Origin: Ferrimonas balearica
GTDB taxonomy: Bacteria; Pseudomonadota; Gammaproteobacteria; Enterobacterales; Shewanellaceae
Assembly: GCF_019802085.1 (NCBI RefSeq)
Contig: NZ_JAHVHV010000001.1
Coordinates: 310,001-374,000 of the forward strand
DNA length: 64,000 bases
Direction: 5' to 3'
The position numbers and the translations under genes are program-made. Each line of letters opens with the position of its first letter. Positions within the stretch are counted from its first letter, which is position 1. The notes beneath the pieces are model-generated. The model searched no databases. It worked only from the letters and a program-made list of their open reading frames with translations, and was not told the DNA's origin. Positions 7,436-16,548 of the stretch are shown in pieces.

Positions 7436-10032
7436 CGGCCCGGCGTCCCAAGATGTTACTGTCGGTGCTGTTGGCATCAATGGGGCTCAGTGCCGGCGCC
7501 TTGGCCCAGTCCCCGCAAAGCGAACTGAAGCTGCACGTCCCCTCACCGGATTGGCGCGACCAGATCATCTACTTCGTGCTGACCGACCGCTTTAACGACG
7601 GTGACCCGGACAACAACGATCAGGGGGCCGGGGAGTACGACCCCAGCGACCACCGGCGCTACAGCGGCGGCGATCTGGCGGGCATCACCCAGCGGCTGGA
7701 TTACATCCAGGCCCTGGGCGCCACCGCGTTGTGGCTCACCCCCCCGGTGGCCAACCAGTGGTGGTACCCCAGGGGCCAATACGGCGGCTACCACGGCTAT
7801 TGGGCCAGGGATTTCACCCGGGTGGACCCTCACTACGGGACTTTGGCTCAGTACCAGGCCCTTTCCGACCAACTGCACCGCAGGGGCATGTACCTCATCC
7901 AGGACATCGTCGCCAACCACACGGGCAACTTTTTCGGCTACGAGGGGCCCTACGACATTGAGGACACCGCCAAGCACTTCGTCCATTTCGCCGACGACCA
8001 CCCGGGCAACCGTTTTCCCAGCCAGGCGCCCTTTGATCGCACGGATCGCCTGAACCCGGAGCACGCCGCGGCGGACATCTACCACTGGACGCCCCCCATC
8101 AGCGACTACGGCGATCCGGTGCAGGAGTTCACATATCAGCTGGCCAACCTGGCGGATCTCAATACCGGCCACCCCGAGGTGCGCGCCGCGCTCAAAGCCA
8201 GCTACCGCTACTGGATAGAGACCGTGGGGGTGGACGCCTTCCGGGTGGACACCGTCAAGTACGTGGAGCACGACTTTTGGCACGACTTCTTCCACGCCCC
8301 GGACGGGATCCAGGCCGCGGCCCGGGCCAGCGGGCGGGACCACTTCCTGGCCTTCGGTGAGGTGTTCGACGGCTCCGCCCCCATGGACAACGCCGGCGAG
8401 CGCAAACTGGCCCGTTTCCTCGGCAGTGCCGAGCGGCCTGAGCTCAACTCGGTGATCGGCTTCCCGCTCTATTTCGAGCTCGACCGGGTGCTGGCCCAGG
8501 GCGCTCCCACGGCCCAGCTGGCCTACCGGCTGGAGCAGCAGATGGCGATCTACCCCGATCCCTACGTCATCCCCAACTTCGTCAACAACCACGACACCCC
8601 ACGCTTCCTGGCCTCCGGCTCCGAAGCGGCGTTCCGCCAGGCGATGGCGGTGCTGTTTACCGTGCCCGGGATCCCGGTGATCTACCAGGGAGACGAGCAG
8701 GCCCTGAAGCACACCCGTCAGGCGATGTTTGCCGGCGGGTACGGCTCCGATGTCGATCAATTCGACACTAATTCGCCGATGTTTTCGTTCATTCGGGACC
8801 TGGCGGCTCTGCGCACCACGAACAAGGCGCTGACCCGCGGCACTTTGACCGTACTGGCGGCCAACGAGGCCGGCCCCGGGGTCCTGGCTTTCGAACGGGC
8901 CCATCAAGGCGAGCGTCTGCTGGTGCTGCTGAACAGCGCCGACCGGCCGCAGCTGGTGGCCAATCTGCCGCTGGCCGCCGGCCAATGGCAGCCGCTGCTG
9001 GATGAGTCCGGTGCCGTGGGGGCGGGGGCGAACGCCCTGATGAGTCCGGGACAGCTGACCACCACACTGCCGGCTCGGGCGGTGCGGGTTTACCGGTTGC
9101 AGGGCAGCACCGATGCGTCCGCCACCGCGGCGGGGTTGCTGACACCGCCGGTACTGACCACGGCGCTGTCGGGCCAGACCTTGACCCAGGACACCGAGCT
9201 TTCCGGCCGGTTCGAGCATCCGGACAGCCCCCTCTACCTGGTGATCGACGGCGATGTGGCCCGCGCCGAGCCCATCGCCGTGGCCGAGGATGGCCAATGG
9301 CGCCACACCCTTCAAGTGCGGGATCTGGGCCTGTCGACCCATCGACTGACCCTGTACGCCCCCACGCTGGCCCTGGCCAGCGATCCCATCCCCTACCAGA
9401 GCCACGTCAGGGAACCCCAGTGGCGCACCCAGATGTCGGCCCCGGCGGGCGATGAGCGCTACGCCCGGCCAACCCATGCTCTCAGTGGCGGCCAGCGAGA
9501 CTTGCTGGGGGCCGAGGTGGAGGCCGGCGGTGCCAATTTGACCCTGACATTGCGCCTGGCTGAGATCACCGACAGCTGGCAGCCGATCAACGGCTTCGAT
9601 AACGTCAGCTTCGGCCTGTTCTTTGACCTCTCCGCCCAGTGGCCTGAACGCCCGGCGATTCGGGCGTTGCCGGAGCTTAACGCCACCATGCCCGAGGGGG
9701 CACGTTGGCACCTGGGCCACCGTTTGTTTGGCTGGGGCAATGGTTTGTTCACCGCCGAAGGCGCCTGCGCGCAGCGCACCGGCGTCCAGGTGGGGCCGGT
9801 GCCCCGCATCGAGGTGGATAAGGCCGCCGGCACCCTTACCTCGCACTACCAGGGCGCTCCTTTGGGGGTGTCCCACTGGCGCGGCGCGCGCCTCTACATC
9901 ACCACCTGGGATCGCACCGGGGAGGGGGCGTTGCGTCCCCTTGAACCGGTGGCCGGTCCCTGGGCCTTTGGCGGTGGCAGCGCCGAGAGCCCGCGAATCA
10001 TGGATGCACTGTGGCTGACCTTGCCCCAGTGA
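7432..10032 (+). CDS. secreted GH13 alpha-amylase with C-terminal beta-sandwich module
   Basis: An 866-residue exported enzyme. The start at 7432 overlaps the halogenase-family stop, and the signal peptide ends near ALAQ (residue 26). The GH13 catalytic domain (about 40-500) has TDRFNDGD (51-58), a calcium-type loop, nucleophile Asp273 in FRVDTVKY, acid/base Glu310 in AFGEVFDG and Asp388 in NNHDTPRF. After it comes a small beta domain, then an unusual extension (about 660-866) with FDNVSFGLFFDL and LYITTWDRTG. This resembles the C-terminal sugar-binding module of glucodextranase and some amylopullulanases, an assignment from memory. It should hydrolyse alpha-glucans in the periplasm or at the cell surface. 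The gene is in an operon with the next two glucan enzymes. Confidence 0.88.
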   Translation: MTARRPKMLLSVLLASMGLSAGALAQSPQSELKLHVPSPDWRDQIIYFVLTDRFNDGDPDNNDQGAGEYDPSDHRRYSGGDLAGITQRLDYIQALGATALWLTPPVANQWWYPRGQYGGYHGYWARDFTRVDPHYGTLAQYQALSDQLHRRGMYLIQDIVANHTGNFFGYEGPYDIEDTAKHFVHFADDHPGNRFPSQAPFDRTDRLNPEHAAADIYHWTPPISDYGDPVQEFTYQLANLADLNTGHPEVRAALKASYRYWIETVGVDAFRVDTVKYVEHDFWHDFFHAPDGIQAAARASGRDHFLAFGEVFDGSAPMDNAGERKLARFLGSAERPELNSVIGFPLYFELDRVLAQGAPTAQLAYRLEQQMAIYPDPYVIPNFVNNHDTPRFLASGSEAAFRQAMAVLFTVPGIPVIYQGDEQALKHTRQAMFAGGYGSDVDQFDTNSPMFSFIRDLAALRTTNKALTRGTLTVLAANEAGPGVLAFERAHQGERLLVLLNSADRPQLVANLPLAAGQWQPLLDESGAVGAGANALMSPGQLTTTLPARAVRVYRLQGSTDASATAAGLLTPPVLTTALSGQTLTQDTELSGRFEHPDSPLYLVIDGDVARAEPIAVAEDGQWRHTLQVRDLGLSTHRLTLYAPTLALASDPIPYQSHVREPQWRTQMSAPAGDERYARPTHALSGGQRDLLGAEVEAGGANLTLTLRLAEITDSWQPINGFDNVSFGLFFDLSAQWPERPAIRALPELNATMPEGARWHLGHRLFGWGNGLFTAEGACAQRTGVQVGPVPRIEVDKAAGTLTSHYQGAPLGVSHWRGARLYITTWDRTGEGALRPLEPVAGPWAFGGGSAESPRIMDALWLTLPQ

Positions 10033-10070
10033 GGCTTCAGATAACTCAATAACAACATAAGAGAGACCCG

Positions 10071-11990
10071 ATGACCCGATTCCCACTGAGTCCCCTGACC
10101 ACCGCCATGGCCCTGGCCGCCAGCCTGGGCCTGGCCGCCTGCAGCCCCGCCGACAGCGCCAAGCCGGCGGCCAAAGCCGAGGTGGCCCCCAAGCCGAGCG
10201 AGGCCGCCAGTGCCGAGGCGAACAAGGCGGTGGTGTACCAGATGTTCACCCGCCTGTTTGGCAACACCCAAACCGCCAACCAGCCCTGGGGCACCAAGGA
10301 GCAGAACGGCGTTGGCAAGTTCAGCGACATCAACGACGCGGCGCTTGAGGGGATCAAGGAGCTGGGGGTCAGCCACGTGTGGTACACCGGGGTGCTGCAC
10401 CACGCTCTGGTGGGGGATTACACCCAGTACGGGATCAGCAACGACGATCCGGACGTGATCAAGGGGCGGGCCGGCTCCCCCTACGCGGTGAAGGATTACT
10501 ACAGCGTCAACCCGGACCTGGCGGAGGATCCGGCCAACCGCATGGCGGAGTTCCAGGCCCTGGTGGAGCGCAGCCATCGCCACGGCCTTAAGGTGATCAT
10601 CGACATCGTCCCCAATCACATCGCCCGCGGCTACGAGTCCCTGGGCAAGCCCGAAGGGGTCGAGGACTTTGGGGCCCAAGACGACACCAGCGTCGAGTAC
10701 GCCCGGGACAACAACTTCTACTACGTGGTGGGCCAGCCCTTTAAGGTGCCCCAGTGGCTCGAGGGCTATCAGCCACTGGGCGGTGAAGCCCACCCGCTGG
10801 CGGACGGCGAGTACGCCGAGAACCCCGCCAAGTGGACCGGCAACGGGGCCCGGGACGCCCAGCCCCACTTCCACGACTGGTATGAAACGGTGAAGGTCAA
10901 CTACGGGGTGCGTCCTGACGGCAGTCATGACTTTCCCGAGCTGCCGGCGGAGTACGCCGAGATGGACGTGAGCGCCCACTACCAGTTCTGGCAGGGCAAG
11001 GACGTGCCGGACTCCTGGGAGAAGTTCCGGGACATCGTGCTGTTCTGGACCGAGTTCGGCATCGACGGCTTCCGCTACGACATGGCGGAGATGGTGCCGG
11101 TGGCCTTCTGGAGCTACCTCAATAGCCACATCAAGCACGCCAATCCCGAGGCCTTCCTGCTGGCGGAGGTCTACCAGCCCCACCTCTACCGCGACTACCT
11201 GCACCTGGGCAAGATGGACTACCTCTACGACAAGGTGGAGCTGTATGACACGCTCAAGGCGATCATCCAGGGCAAGGCGGTGACCGACGCCATCGTCCCC
11301 ATCCAGGAGGGCATGGCGGATATCGAGCACCACATGCTGCACTTCCTGGAGAACCACGATGAGCAGCGCATCGCCAGTCCGGACTTTGCCGGCAAGGCGG
11401 AGCACGCCCTGCCCGCCATGGTGGTTTCCGCCACCCTGAGCACCTCCCCCACCATGCTCTACTTTGGCCAGGACGTCGGCGAGCCTGGAGCGGGGGACGC
11501 CGGCTTCGGCAAGGCCACCCGCACCACCATCTTCGACTACTGGGGCGTGCCCGCTCACCAGCGCTGGATGAACGGCGGCGCCTTCGACGGCGGGGCCCTG
11601 ACCGAACACGAGAAGCGGCTGCGTCAGTACTACGTGACCCTGATGCAGTTCACCGCCAACAGCCCCGCGCTGATGGGTGAGTACGTGCCGATCCACCGGG
11701 CCAACGCCAACGCCGAGGGCTACCACGATCGCCTGTTCAGCTACCTGCGCTGGAGCGACGAACAGAAGCTGCTGATCGTCGCCAACTTCGATGCCCAAAC
11801 CGGCGCCGATACCGAGCTCACCCTGCCGGCGGAGCAGATCGCCGCCTGGGATCTTGCGGACGGGGAGTACCGCCTGCTGGACCGCCTGGGGGGCAATGCC
11901 CGGTTGACCCTTACCGTGGAGAACGGCGTGGGTGTCGTGGCCATGGGGCTGGCGCCGCTGCAATCGCGCATTCTGGAACTGGTTCGCTGA
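10071..11990 (+). CDS. GH13 alpha-amylase lipoprotein
   Basis: A 639-residue GH13 enzyme with a lipoprotein signal, lipobox LAAC and acylated Cys24. A Lys/Ala/Glu-rich linker (25-52) follows, so it is membrane-anchored, in the periplasm or at the outer face. The catalytic residues are Asp337 in FRYDMAE, Glu366 in LLAEVYQP and Asp430 in ENHDEQR. The conserved barrel strand VIIDIVPNH (residues 175-183) is present. Expected activity is cleavage of starch or maltodextrins to shorter oligosaccharides. It starts 38 bases after the preceding GH13 stop with AAGAGAG upstream, and it is followed at a 22-base gap by the GH31 gene, so all form one operon. Confidence 0.9.
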   Translation: MTRFPLSPLTTAMALAASLGLAACSPADSAKPAAKAEVAPKPSEAASAEANKAVVYQMFTRLFGNTQTANQPWGTKEQNGVGKFSDINDAALEGIKELGVSHVWYTGVLHHALVGDYTQYGISNDDPDVIKGRAGSPYAVKDYYSVNPDLAEDPANRMAEFQALVERSHRHGLKVIIDIVPNHIARGYESLGKPEGVEDFGAQDDTSVEYARDNNFYYVVGQPFKVPQWLEGYQPLGGEAHPLADGEYAENPAKWTGNGARDAQPHFHDWYETVKVNYGVRPDGSHDFPELPAEYAEMDVSAHYQFWQGKDVPDSWEKFRDIVLFWTEFGIDGFRYDMAEMVPVAFWSYLNSHIKHANPEAFLLAEVYQPHLYRDYLHLGKMDYLYDKVELYDTLKAIIQGKAVTDAIVPIQEGMADIEHHMLHFLENHDEQRIASPDFAGKAEHALPAMVVSATLSTSPTMLYFGQDVGEPGAGDAGFGKATRTTIFDYWGVPAHQRWMNGGAFDGGALTEHEKRLRQYYVTLMQFTANSPALMGEYVPIHRANANAEGYHDRLFSYLRWSDEQKLLIVANFDAQTGADTELTLPAEQIAAWDLADGEYRLLDRLGGNARLTLTVENGVGVVAMGLAPLQSRILELVR

Positions 11991-12012
11991 ACCGAAAGGG
12001 AGCACAACGACA

Positions 12013-14394
12013 ATGAGAATTTCCCGATATTTCGCCCTGGCCGGGCTGCTGGCCCCGGTGCTGGGCACCCTGCTGTCGCCGAGCGCCCTGGCCGCTGAGT
12101 TGGTCAGCCACCACTTCGACGGCGACGCCCTGGTGCTGGTGACCGACGAGGGCTCGGTGACCCTGAGTGGATACGGCGAGGGGGCCCTGGCGGTCCACTA
12201 CCAGGCCGAAGGGGTTAAGCAGTTGCCTTCTTATGGTCTTGATGAGCATACCGCGCTGGTCAAGGGCGAACTGAGCCGAGACGAGGGGCAGTGGACCTAT
12301 GCCCTGCCGGAGCTGTCCGCGGTGATCACCCCATCGCCGTTTCACCTGAGCTTTGTCCACGACGGCGAGGTGGTGCTGGCGGAGGAGAGTGGCCTCTTTG
12401 TGCACGACAACGTGCGCGGTTTTCGGTTTGCCCTGGAGGAGTCTGAGAAGCTGGTGGGCGGCGGTCAGCGGGTGCTGGGCATGGATCGGCGCGGCCATCG
12501 CCTGCCGCTCTACAACAAGGCCTCCTACGGCTACACCACCCACGCCGAGCAGATGTACTACGGCCTGCCGGCGGTGCTCTCCTCCAACAAGTACGCTCTG
12601 GTGTTCGACAACGCCGCCAGCGGCTGGATGGACCTGGGCAAGACCGAGTCGGACGTGTTGCAGTTCGAAGCCGTGGGCGGGCGCACCGCCTACCTGGTGG
12701 CCGCCGGCAGCGACTACCCCCAGGTGATTGAAAACCTCACCGCGGCCACCGGGCGCCAGCCCCTGCCGCCGCGCTGGGCCCTGGGCAACTTCGCCTCCCG
12801 CTTCGGTTACCACACCGAGCAGGAGGCCCGGGAAACCGTGGCCAAGTTCATCGACCAGGACTTCCCCCTGGACGCCATCGTGCTGGACCTCTACTGGTTC
12901 GGCCCCAACGTGCAGGGCCACATGGGCAACCTGGCCTGGGACTTTGAGGCCTTCCCGACGCCTAAGAAGATGATCGCCGACTTCCAGGAGCTGGGGGTCA
13001 ACACCATCCTCATCACCGAGCCCTTTATCCTCACCACCTCCAAGCGCTGGGAGGAGGCGGTGGAGGCGAAGGCCCTGGCTAATGACTTTGCCGGCAAACC
13101 CAAGACCTTTGATTTCTACTTCGGCAACACCGGATTGGTGGACGTCTTCGCCGAGCCCGGCCAGAACTGGTTCTGGGAGATCTACCGGGGGCTGATGGAG
13201 CAGGGCGTCACCGGCTGGTGGGGGGATCTGGGGGAGCCCGAGGTGCACCCCCACGATACCGTGCACGCGGTGGGCACCGCCGATGAAATTCACAACGCCT
13301 ACGGCCACCAGTGGGCGCGCATGGTTTACGAGGGGCTGCGCCAGGCCCAGCCGGAACGCCGGCCGATGATCATGATGCGCTCCGGCTTTGTCGGCTCCCA
13401 GCGCTACGGCATGATCCCCTGGACCGGTGACGTCAGCCGCAGCTGGGGGGGCCTGCAGCCCCAGGTGGAGCTGTCGCTGCAGATGGGCCTGTTGGGGCTG
13501 GGGTACACCCACTCCGACCTCGGCGGTTTCGCCGGTGGGGAAACCTTCGATGCCGAGATGTACACCCGCTGGCTGCAATACGGGGTGTTCCAGCCGGTCT
13601 ACCGGCCCCACGCCCAGGAGAACATCGCCCCGGAGCCGGTGTTCCACGATGCCGTCACCCAGGAGATCGTGCGGGAGTGGATCAAGCTGCGCTACCGGAT
13701 GTTGCCCTACAACTACACCCTGGCCTACCAGAACAGCGCTACCGGTTTGCCGCTGATGCGACCGATGATGTTCGAAGACGAGGGCAGCGCCAGCGCCTTC
13801 GACAACAAGGACGCCTACCTGTGGGGCGACGCCTTCCTGGTGGCTCCGGTGGTTCAGCCCGATGTGACGGCGGTCAGCGTGGCCCTGCCACAGGGCGTGT
13901 GGTTCGACTACTTCCATGGCACGCGACACACGGGCGGACAGAGCGTCTCGGTGCCAGTGACGCTGGAGACCCTGCCAGTGCTGGTTCGGGCCGGCAGCTT
14001 CGTGCCCATGGTGGCCGCCACCCAGTCCACCCGGGACTACTCCAGTGCGGCGCTGGAGCTGCACTACTACCACGATGCCAGCGTGGCCGAGGGCCGTGGT
14101 GAGATGTTCGAGGACGACGGGGTAGACCCGGACAGCCTGGCCAGCGGCCGATATCAGCTGCTGAGCTTCCACTCCGGCTTCGACGGTCAGGCGCTGAGCC
14201 TTACCCTGGATCAGCAAGGCGCCTACCCGGGTCAGCCGACCCAGCGCCAGGTGAGCCTCCAGGTGCACCACTGGCCCAGCAAGCCGAATTCGGTGACCGT
14301 GGAGGGCCAGCCGGTGGCCTTTGAGTGGTCAGAGGGGACGCTGCGAGTCTCCCTGGCGTGGGGGGAAGGGCAGCGGCGCATTGATATCCGCTGA
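12013..14394 (+). CDS. GH31 alpha-glucosidase, exported
   Basis: A 793-residue glycoside hydrolase family 31 protein. A signal peptide ends near ALAA (residue 28). The galactose-mutarotase-like N-domain is followed by the (beta/alpha)8 barrel. The nucleophile is Asp405 in GWWGDLGEPE, which replaces the more common DMNE form and is known in several GH31 groups. The acid/base is Asp473 in PWTGDVSRSW. FASRFGYHTEQEA and LGGFAG are further family marks. It should remove glucose from non-reducing ends of alpha-glucan oligosaccharides or act as a transglucosidase in the periplasm. It is the last gene of the halogenase-amylase operon and ends just before a strong terminator. The exact linkage preference cannot be read from the sequence. 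Confidence 0.92.
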   Translation: MRISRYFALAGLLAPVLGTLLSPSALAAELVSHHFDGDALVLVTDEGSVTLSGYGEGALAVHYQAEGVKQLPSYGLDEHTALVKGELSRDEGQWTYALPELSAVITPSPFHLSFVHDGEVVLAEESGLFVHDNVRGFRFALEESEKLVGGGQRVLGMDRRGHRLPLYNKASYGYTTHAEQMYYGLPAVLSSNKYALVFDNAASGWMDLGKTESDVLQFEAVGGRTAYLVAAGSDYPQVIENLTAATGRQPLPPRWALGNFASRFGYHTEQEARETVAKFIDQDFPLDAIVLDLYWFGPNVQGHMGNLAWDFEAFPTPKKMIADFQELGVNTILITEPFILTTSKRWEEAVEAKALANDFAGKPKTFDFYFGNTGLVDVFAEPGQNWFWEIYRGLMEQGVTGWWGDLGEPEVHPHDTVHAVGTADEIHNAYGHQWARMVYEGLRQAQPERRPMIMMRSGFVGSQRYGMIPWTGDVSRSWGGLQPQVELSLQMGLLGLGYTHSDLGGFAGGETFDAEMYTRWLQYGVFQPVYRPHAQENIAPEPVFHDAVTQEIVREWIKLRYRMLPYNYTLAYQNSATGLPLMRPMMFEDEGSASAFDNKDAYLWGDAFLVAPVVQPDVTAVSVALPQGVWFDYFHGTRHTGGQSVSVPVTLETLPVLVRAGSFVPMVAATQSTRDYSSAALELHYYHDASVAEGRGEMFEDDGVDPDSLASGRYQLLSFHSGFDGQALSLTLDQQGAYPGQPTQRQVSLQVHHWPSKPNSVTVEGQPVAFEWSEGTLRVSLAWGEGQRRIDIR

Positions 14395-14397
14395 GGC

Positions 14398-14428
14398 AAA
14401 AAAGCCGCCCCTCGGGGCGGCTTTTGCT
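14398..14428 (+). terminator. intrinsic terminator of the alpha-glucan operon
   Basis: AAGCCGCCCC pairs with GGGGCGGCTT around TC and is followed by TTTGCTTT. It lies directly after the GH31 stop and, with A-rich sequence upstream, may also help end the minus-strand barrel gene. Confidence 0.85.
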
Positions 14429-14450
14429 TTGTTGCGAAACACCTTAGGGA

Positions 14451-14984
14451 TCAGAAGGTAAAGGTGGCCCCCAGGGTGTACATCCAGGTTTCATCGAGAA
14501 TGTCGAAGTACTCCACTTCGCCGCGGATGGCGAAGGAGCCCAGCTCAAACTCCAGGCCGACGCCGGCGGCCAGTTCGAAGCCATCGTCGCTGTCAGATTG
14601 ACCGTCAAACGTGCCATCCGCATCCCAGTAGATCCCACCGAGCTTACCGAAGCCACGGATGGGCCCTAAGGGGATCCCACCGACCACGAACACGTCCAGG
14701 CCGTAGGGGTCGATTTCGGTTCGGCTGGTGCTGGGGGACCCCAGATCCACGTAACCGCCCTCGATGGCCAACACCGGGCCGAACTGGTAGCCGGCAAAGA
14801 TCTTCCAGGCGAAATCGCTCTCGTCGAACTCCGGGAAGTCAATCGCGTCGTTCCCTTTTTGCTGCACCGTGGCTCCACCCAGGGAGGCACCGATGTAGAA
14901 GCCTTCGTCTTTGGCCAGCGCAGGCGCACTGCACAGAGCCAGGATGGCGCTGAGCGCCAGGGTATTGCGTGCATTCATCATCAT
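14451..14984 (-). CDS. small outer-membrane beta-barrel protein
   Basis: A 177-residue exported protein. The signal peptide ends at APALA (residue 24), and alternating polar and apolar strands follow, starting GFYIGASLGGA and ending LGATFTF with terminal phenylalanine. This is the plan of OmpA-like or OmpW-like eight-strand barrels. Three consecutive ATG codons begin the frame; the ribosome site GAGGAG lies before the first, so any of them may be used. It is on the opposite strand to the surrounding glucan genes, has no evident link to them, and no specific substrate can be assigned. Confidence 0.75.
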   Translation of the reverse strand: MMMNARNTLALSAILALCSAPALAKDEGFYIGASLGGATVQQKGNDAIDFPEFDESDFAWKIFAGYQFGPVLAIEGGYVDLGSPSTSRTEIDPYGLDVFVVGGIPLGPIRGFGKLGGIYWDADGTFDGQSDSDDGFELAAGVGLEFELGSFAIRGEVEYFDILDETWMYTLGATFTF

Positions 14985-15253
14985 TTACTCCTCATCCTGC
15001 TCTTCCATTGCCGCTCCGGGCCCCAATGGCCCGGGATGACAGCGAGCGCCCCTCGACGCTCTGGTCGATTCGGGGCGATCTGAGCCTAGTTCAGCACCGG
15101 GGAAGGGCAAGTTTTGCCGGGTATGCAGGGAGTCAGGCGAGGGCAAGGGGGCGTGACAGTGGCCCCAAAGGGGCGCGGGCTTTCAGCACCTTGTCGAGGA
15201 GGAGGGCACTGGATCCCCGTGGGACGGGATTTTGTAACCGGGGTTTGCCCGGC

Positions 15254-16258
15254 TCAGTCGACGTTGTAGACGAAGATGAGGCTGGCGCCCTTGAGCGCCG
15301 AGCCGTAGTTGAGCAGCAGGCCCACCCCGACGTCGTCCAGCAGCGGCACCTTGCCCTTGGTGTTGAGCAGCCATTCGGCGCTGAATTCGTAGTAGTAGTG
15401 GGTGTCGAAGGGGCGCACGGTGTCGCCGCGGATGTCGATGCGGTTGAGGGTCAGCCGGTAGTCTTGATCCGGCAGAAACAGCGGGAAGGGGCGGCGCATA
15501 GAAACGCCGTTAAGCCAGCGCCAGGACTCGGGGTCGGCGTTGACGATGGGGCCGGGCTCGTTAAAGCTGCGTCCGACGGTGTAGGCCAGGGCGGAGTGGT
15601 ACTGCCAGTAGGACCGGCCCCGTCCAAAGCGGTAGTCGACCCGCAGCTCCGGCTGCACCAGCCAGGCGTTGACCGCGATGTTGGTCAGGTTGTTGTCCAG
15701 AAAGGGCTGCAGCTGGCGGCTCACCGAGTTGCGAAAGCGAAAATCATTTTCGTAGCGCATCACGAAGGCCCCCAGACCAAACTGGGCCCGCCAGCGCTCG
15801 CCGAGGGGCACCCGAAAGGTGGGCTGCAAAAAGAGGCTGTAGATGCGGTCGTCGTTGATGTCGACGGTGGGATCTTCCAGAGGAAACAGCGACAGCTCCT
15901 GCTTGCTGTGCACGTAGCTGAGCCGCGCCTTGAGCCCCAGCTGGCCCGCCTCGAAATCCGCCAGCACCCAGCTCCAGGGCAGGGTGTAGACCTCCAGATC
16001 GTTGCGCAGCTGCACGGACTCGGCGTCGCCGAACTCCGGGTTGTCGATGGGCAGGAACTCGTTGGGATCGAAGTTGACGAACCCCAGGCTCAGGGCCTCG
16101 GTGTTGGTCAGCAGCGCCGTGGTACTGAACACCTCGTTGAGCTGCTGGCGCACGGCTGCCTCCAGGCCCGGAAGAGGCTCGGCTCGCACCGGCGGTGGGG
16201 CGAACAGGGGGCCCAGCAATGGGGCAAGGGCCATCAGCCGGGCTGCGAGCTGTCGCAT
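15254..16258 (-). CDS. solitary outer-membrane barrel protein (Omp_AT-like)
   Basis: A 334-residue exported protein with signal peptide ending near PVRA (residue 26). The mature part is rich in amphipathic strands such as WRAQFGLGAFVMRYENDF and ends SLIFVYNVD. Composition and length fit the solitary autotransporter-type barrel family described in Vibrio and Shewanella, a barrel without a passenger domain; this family call is from memory and moderate. It lies upstream of and divergent from the MFS transporter gene. The 269 bases between it and the other barrel gene (14985-15253) hold no gene or clear hairpin. Confidence 0.65.
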   Translation of the reverse strand: MRQLAARLMALAPLLGPLFAPPPVRAEPLPGLEAAVRQQLNEVFSTTALLTNTEALSLGFVNFDPNEFLPIDNPEFGDAESVQLRNDLEVYTLPWSWVLADFEAGQLGLKARLSYVHSKQELSLFPLEDPTVDINDDRIYSLFLQPTFRVPLGERWRAQFGLGAFVMRYENDFRFRNSVSRQLQPFLDNNLTNIAVNAWLVQPELRVDYRFGRGRSYWQYHSALAYTVGRSFNEPGPIVNADPESWRWLNGVSMRRPFPLFLPDQDYRLTLNRIDIRGDTVRPFDTHYYYEFSAEWLLNTKGKVPLLDDVGVGLLLNYGSALKGASLIFVYNVD

Positions 16259-16368
16259 TGGATCGTCCTGTTTTTGTTCATTCCCCTACTATAGCGCGAA
16301 GCCTGCCGGCGCCCAGGGGGTCGGGAGGAGGGTCGACGAGCCTGCACCATGGCGGGGCAGTCCCGGCA

Positions 16369-16382
16369 TGAATACGTATGCA
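16369..16382. promoter_or_regulatory. candidate LacI-family operator 3 (TGAATACGTATGCA)
   Basis: Base-for-base identical to the site before the TonB receptor (2794), and followed at the same 39-base spacing by TGATTACCATC (16408-16418). It lies 167 bases before the MFS transporter start in the divergent region 16259-16548. The simplest reading is a common regulator for receptor and transporter. Confidence 0.72.
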
Positions 16383-16548
16383 AAACGTTGTTGCCACGGC
16401 GCCCCACTGATTACCATCGCTGAACAAGCCCGTAACATTGTGGGCGGCGCGTTGGCCAGACCGACGCGTGGCCGTACGAACTTGTCTCGTTTTTGGCTAG
16501 GATAAGCCCGACAGGTGAGCCCACTATAACAACAATGAGGAACCTGGG

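Noticed and set aside
9894-12068. 724-codon minus-strand open frame
   Set aside because: Antisense to the GH13 lipoprotein, which has a full catalytic triad and signal.
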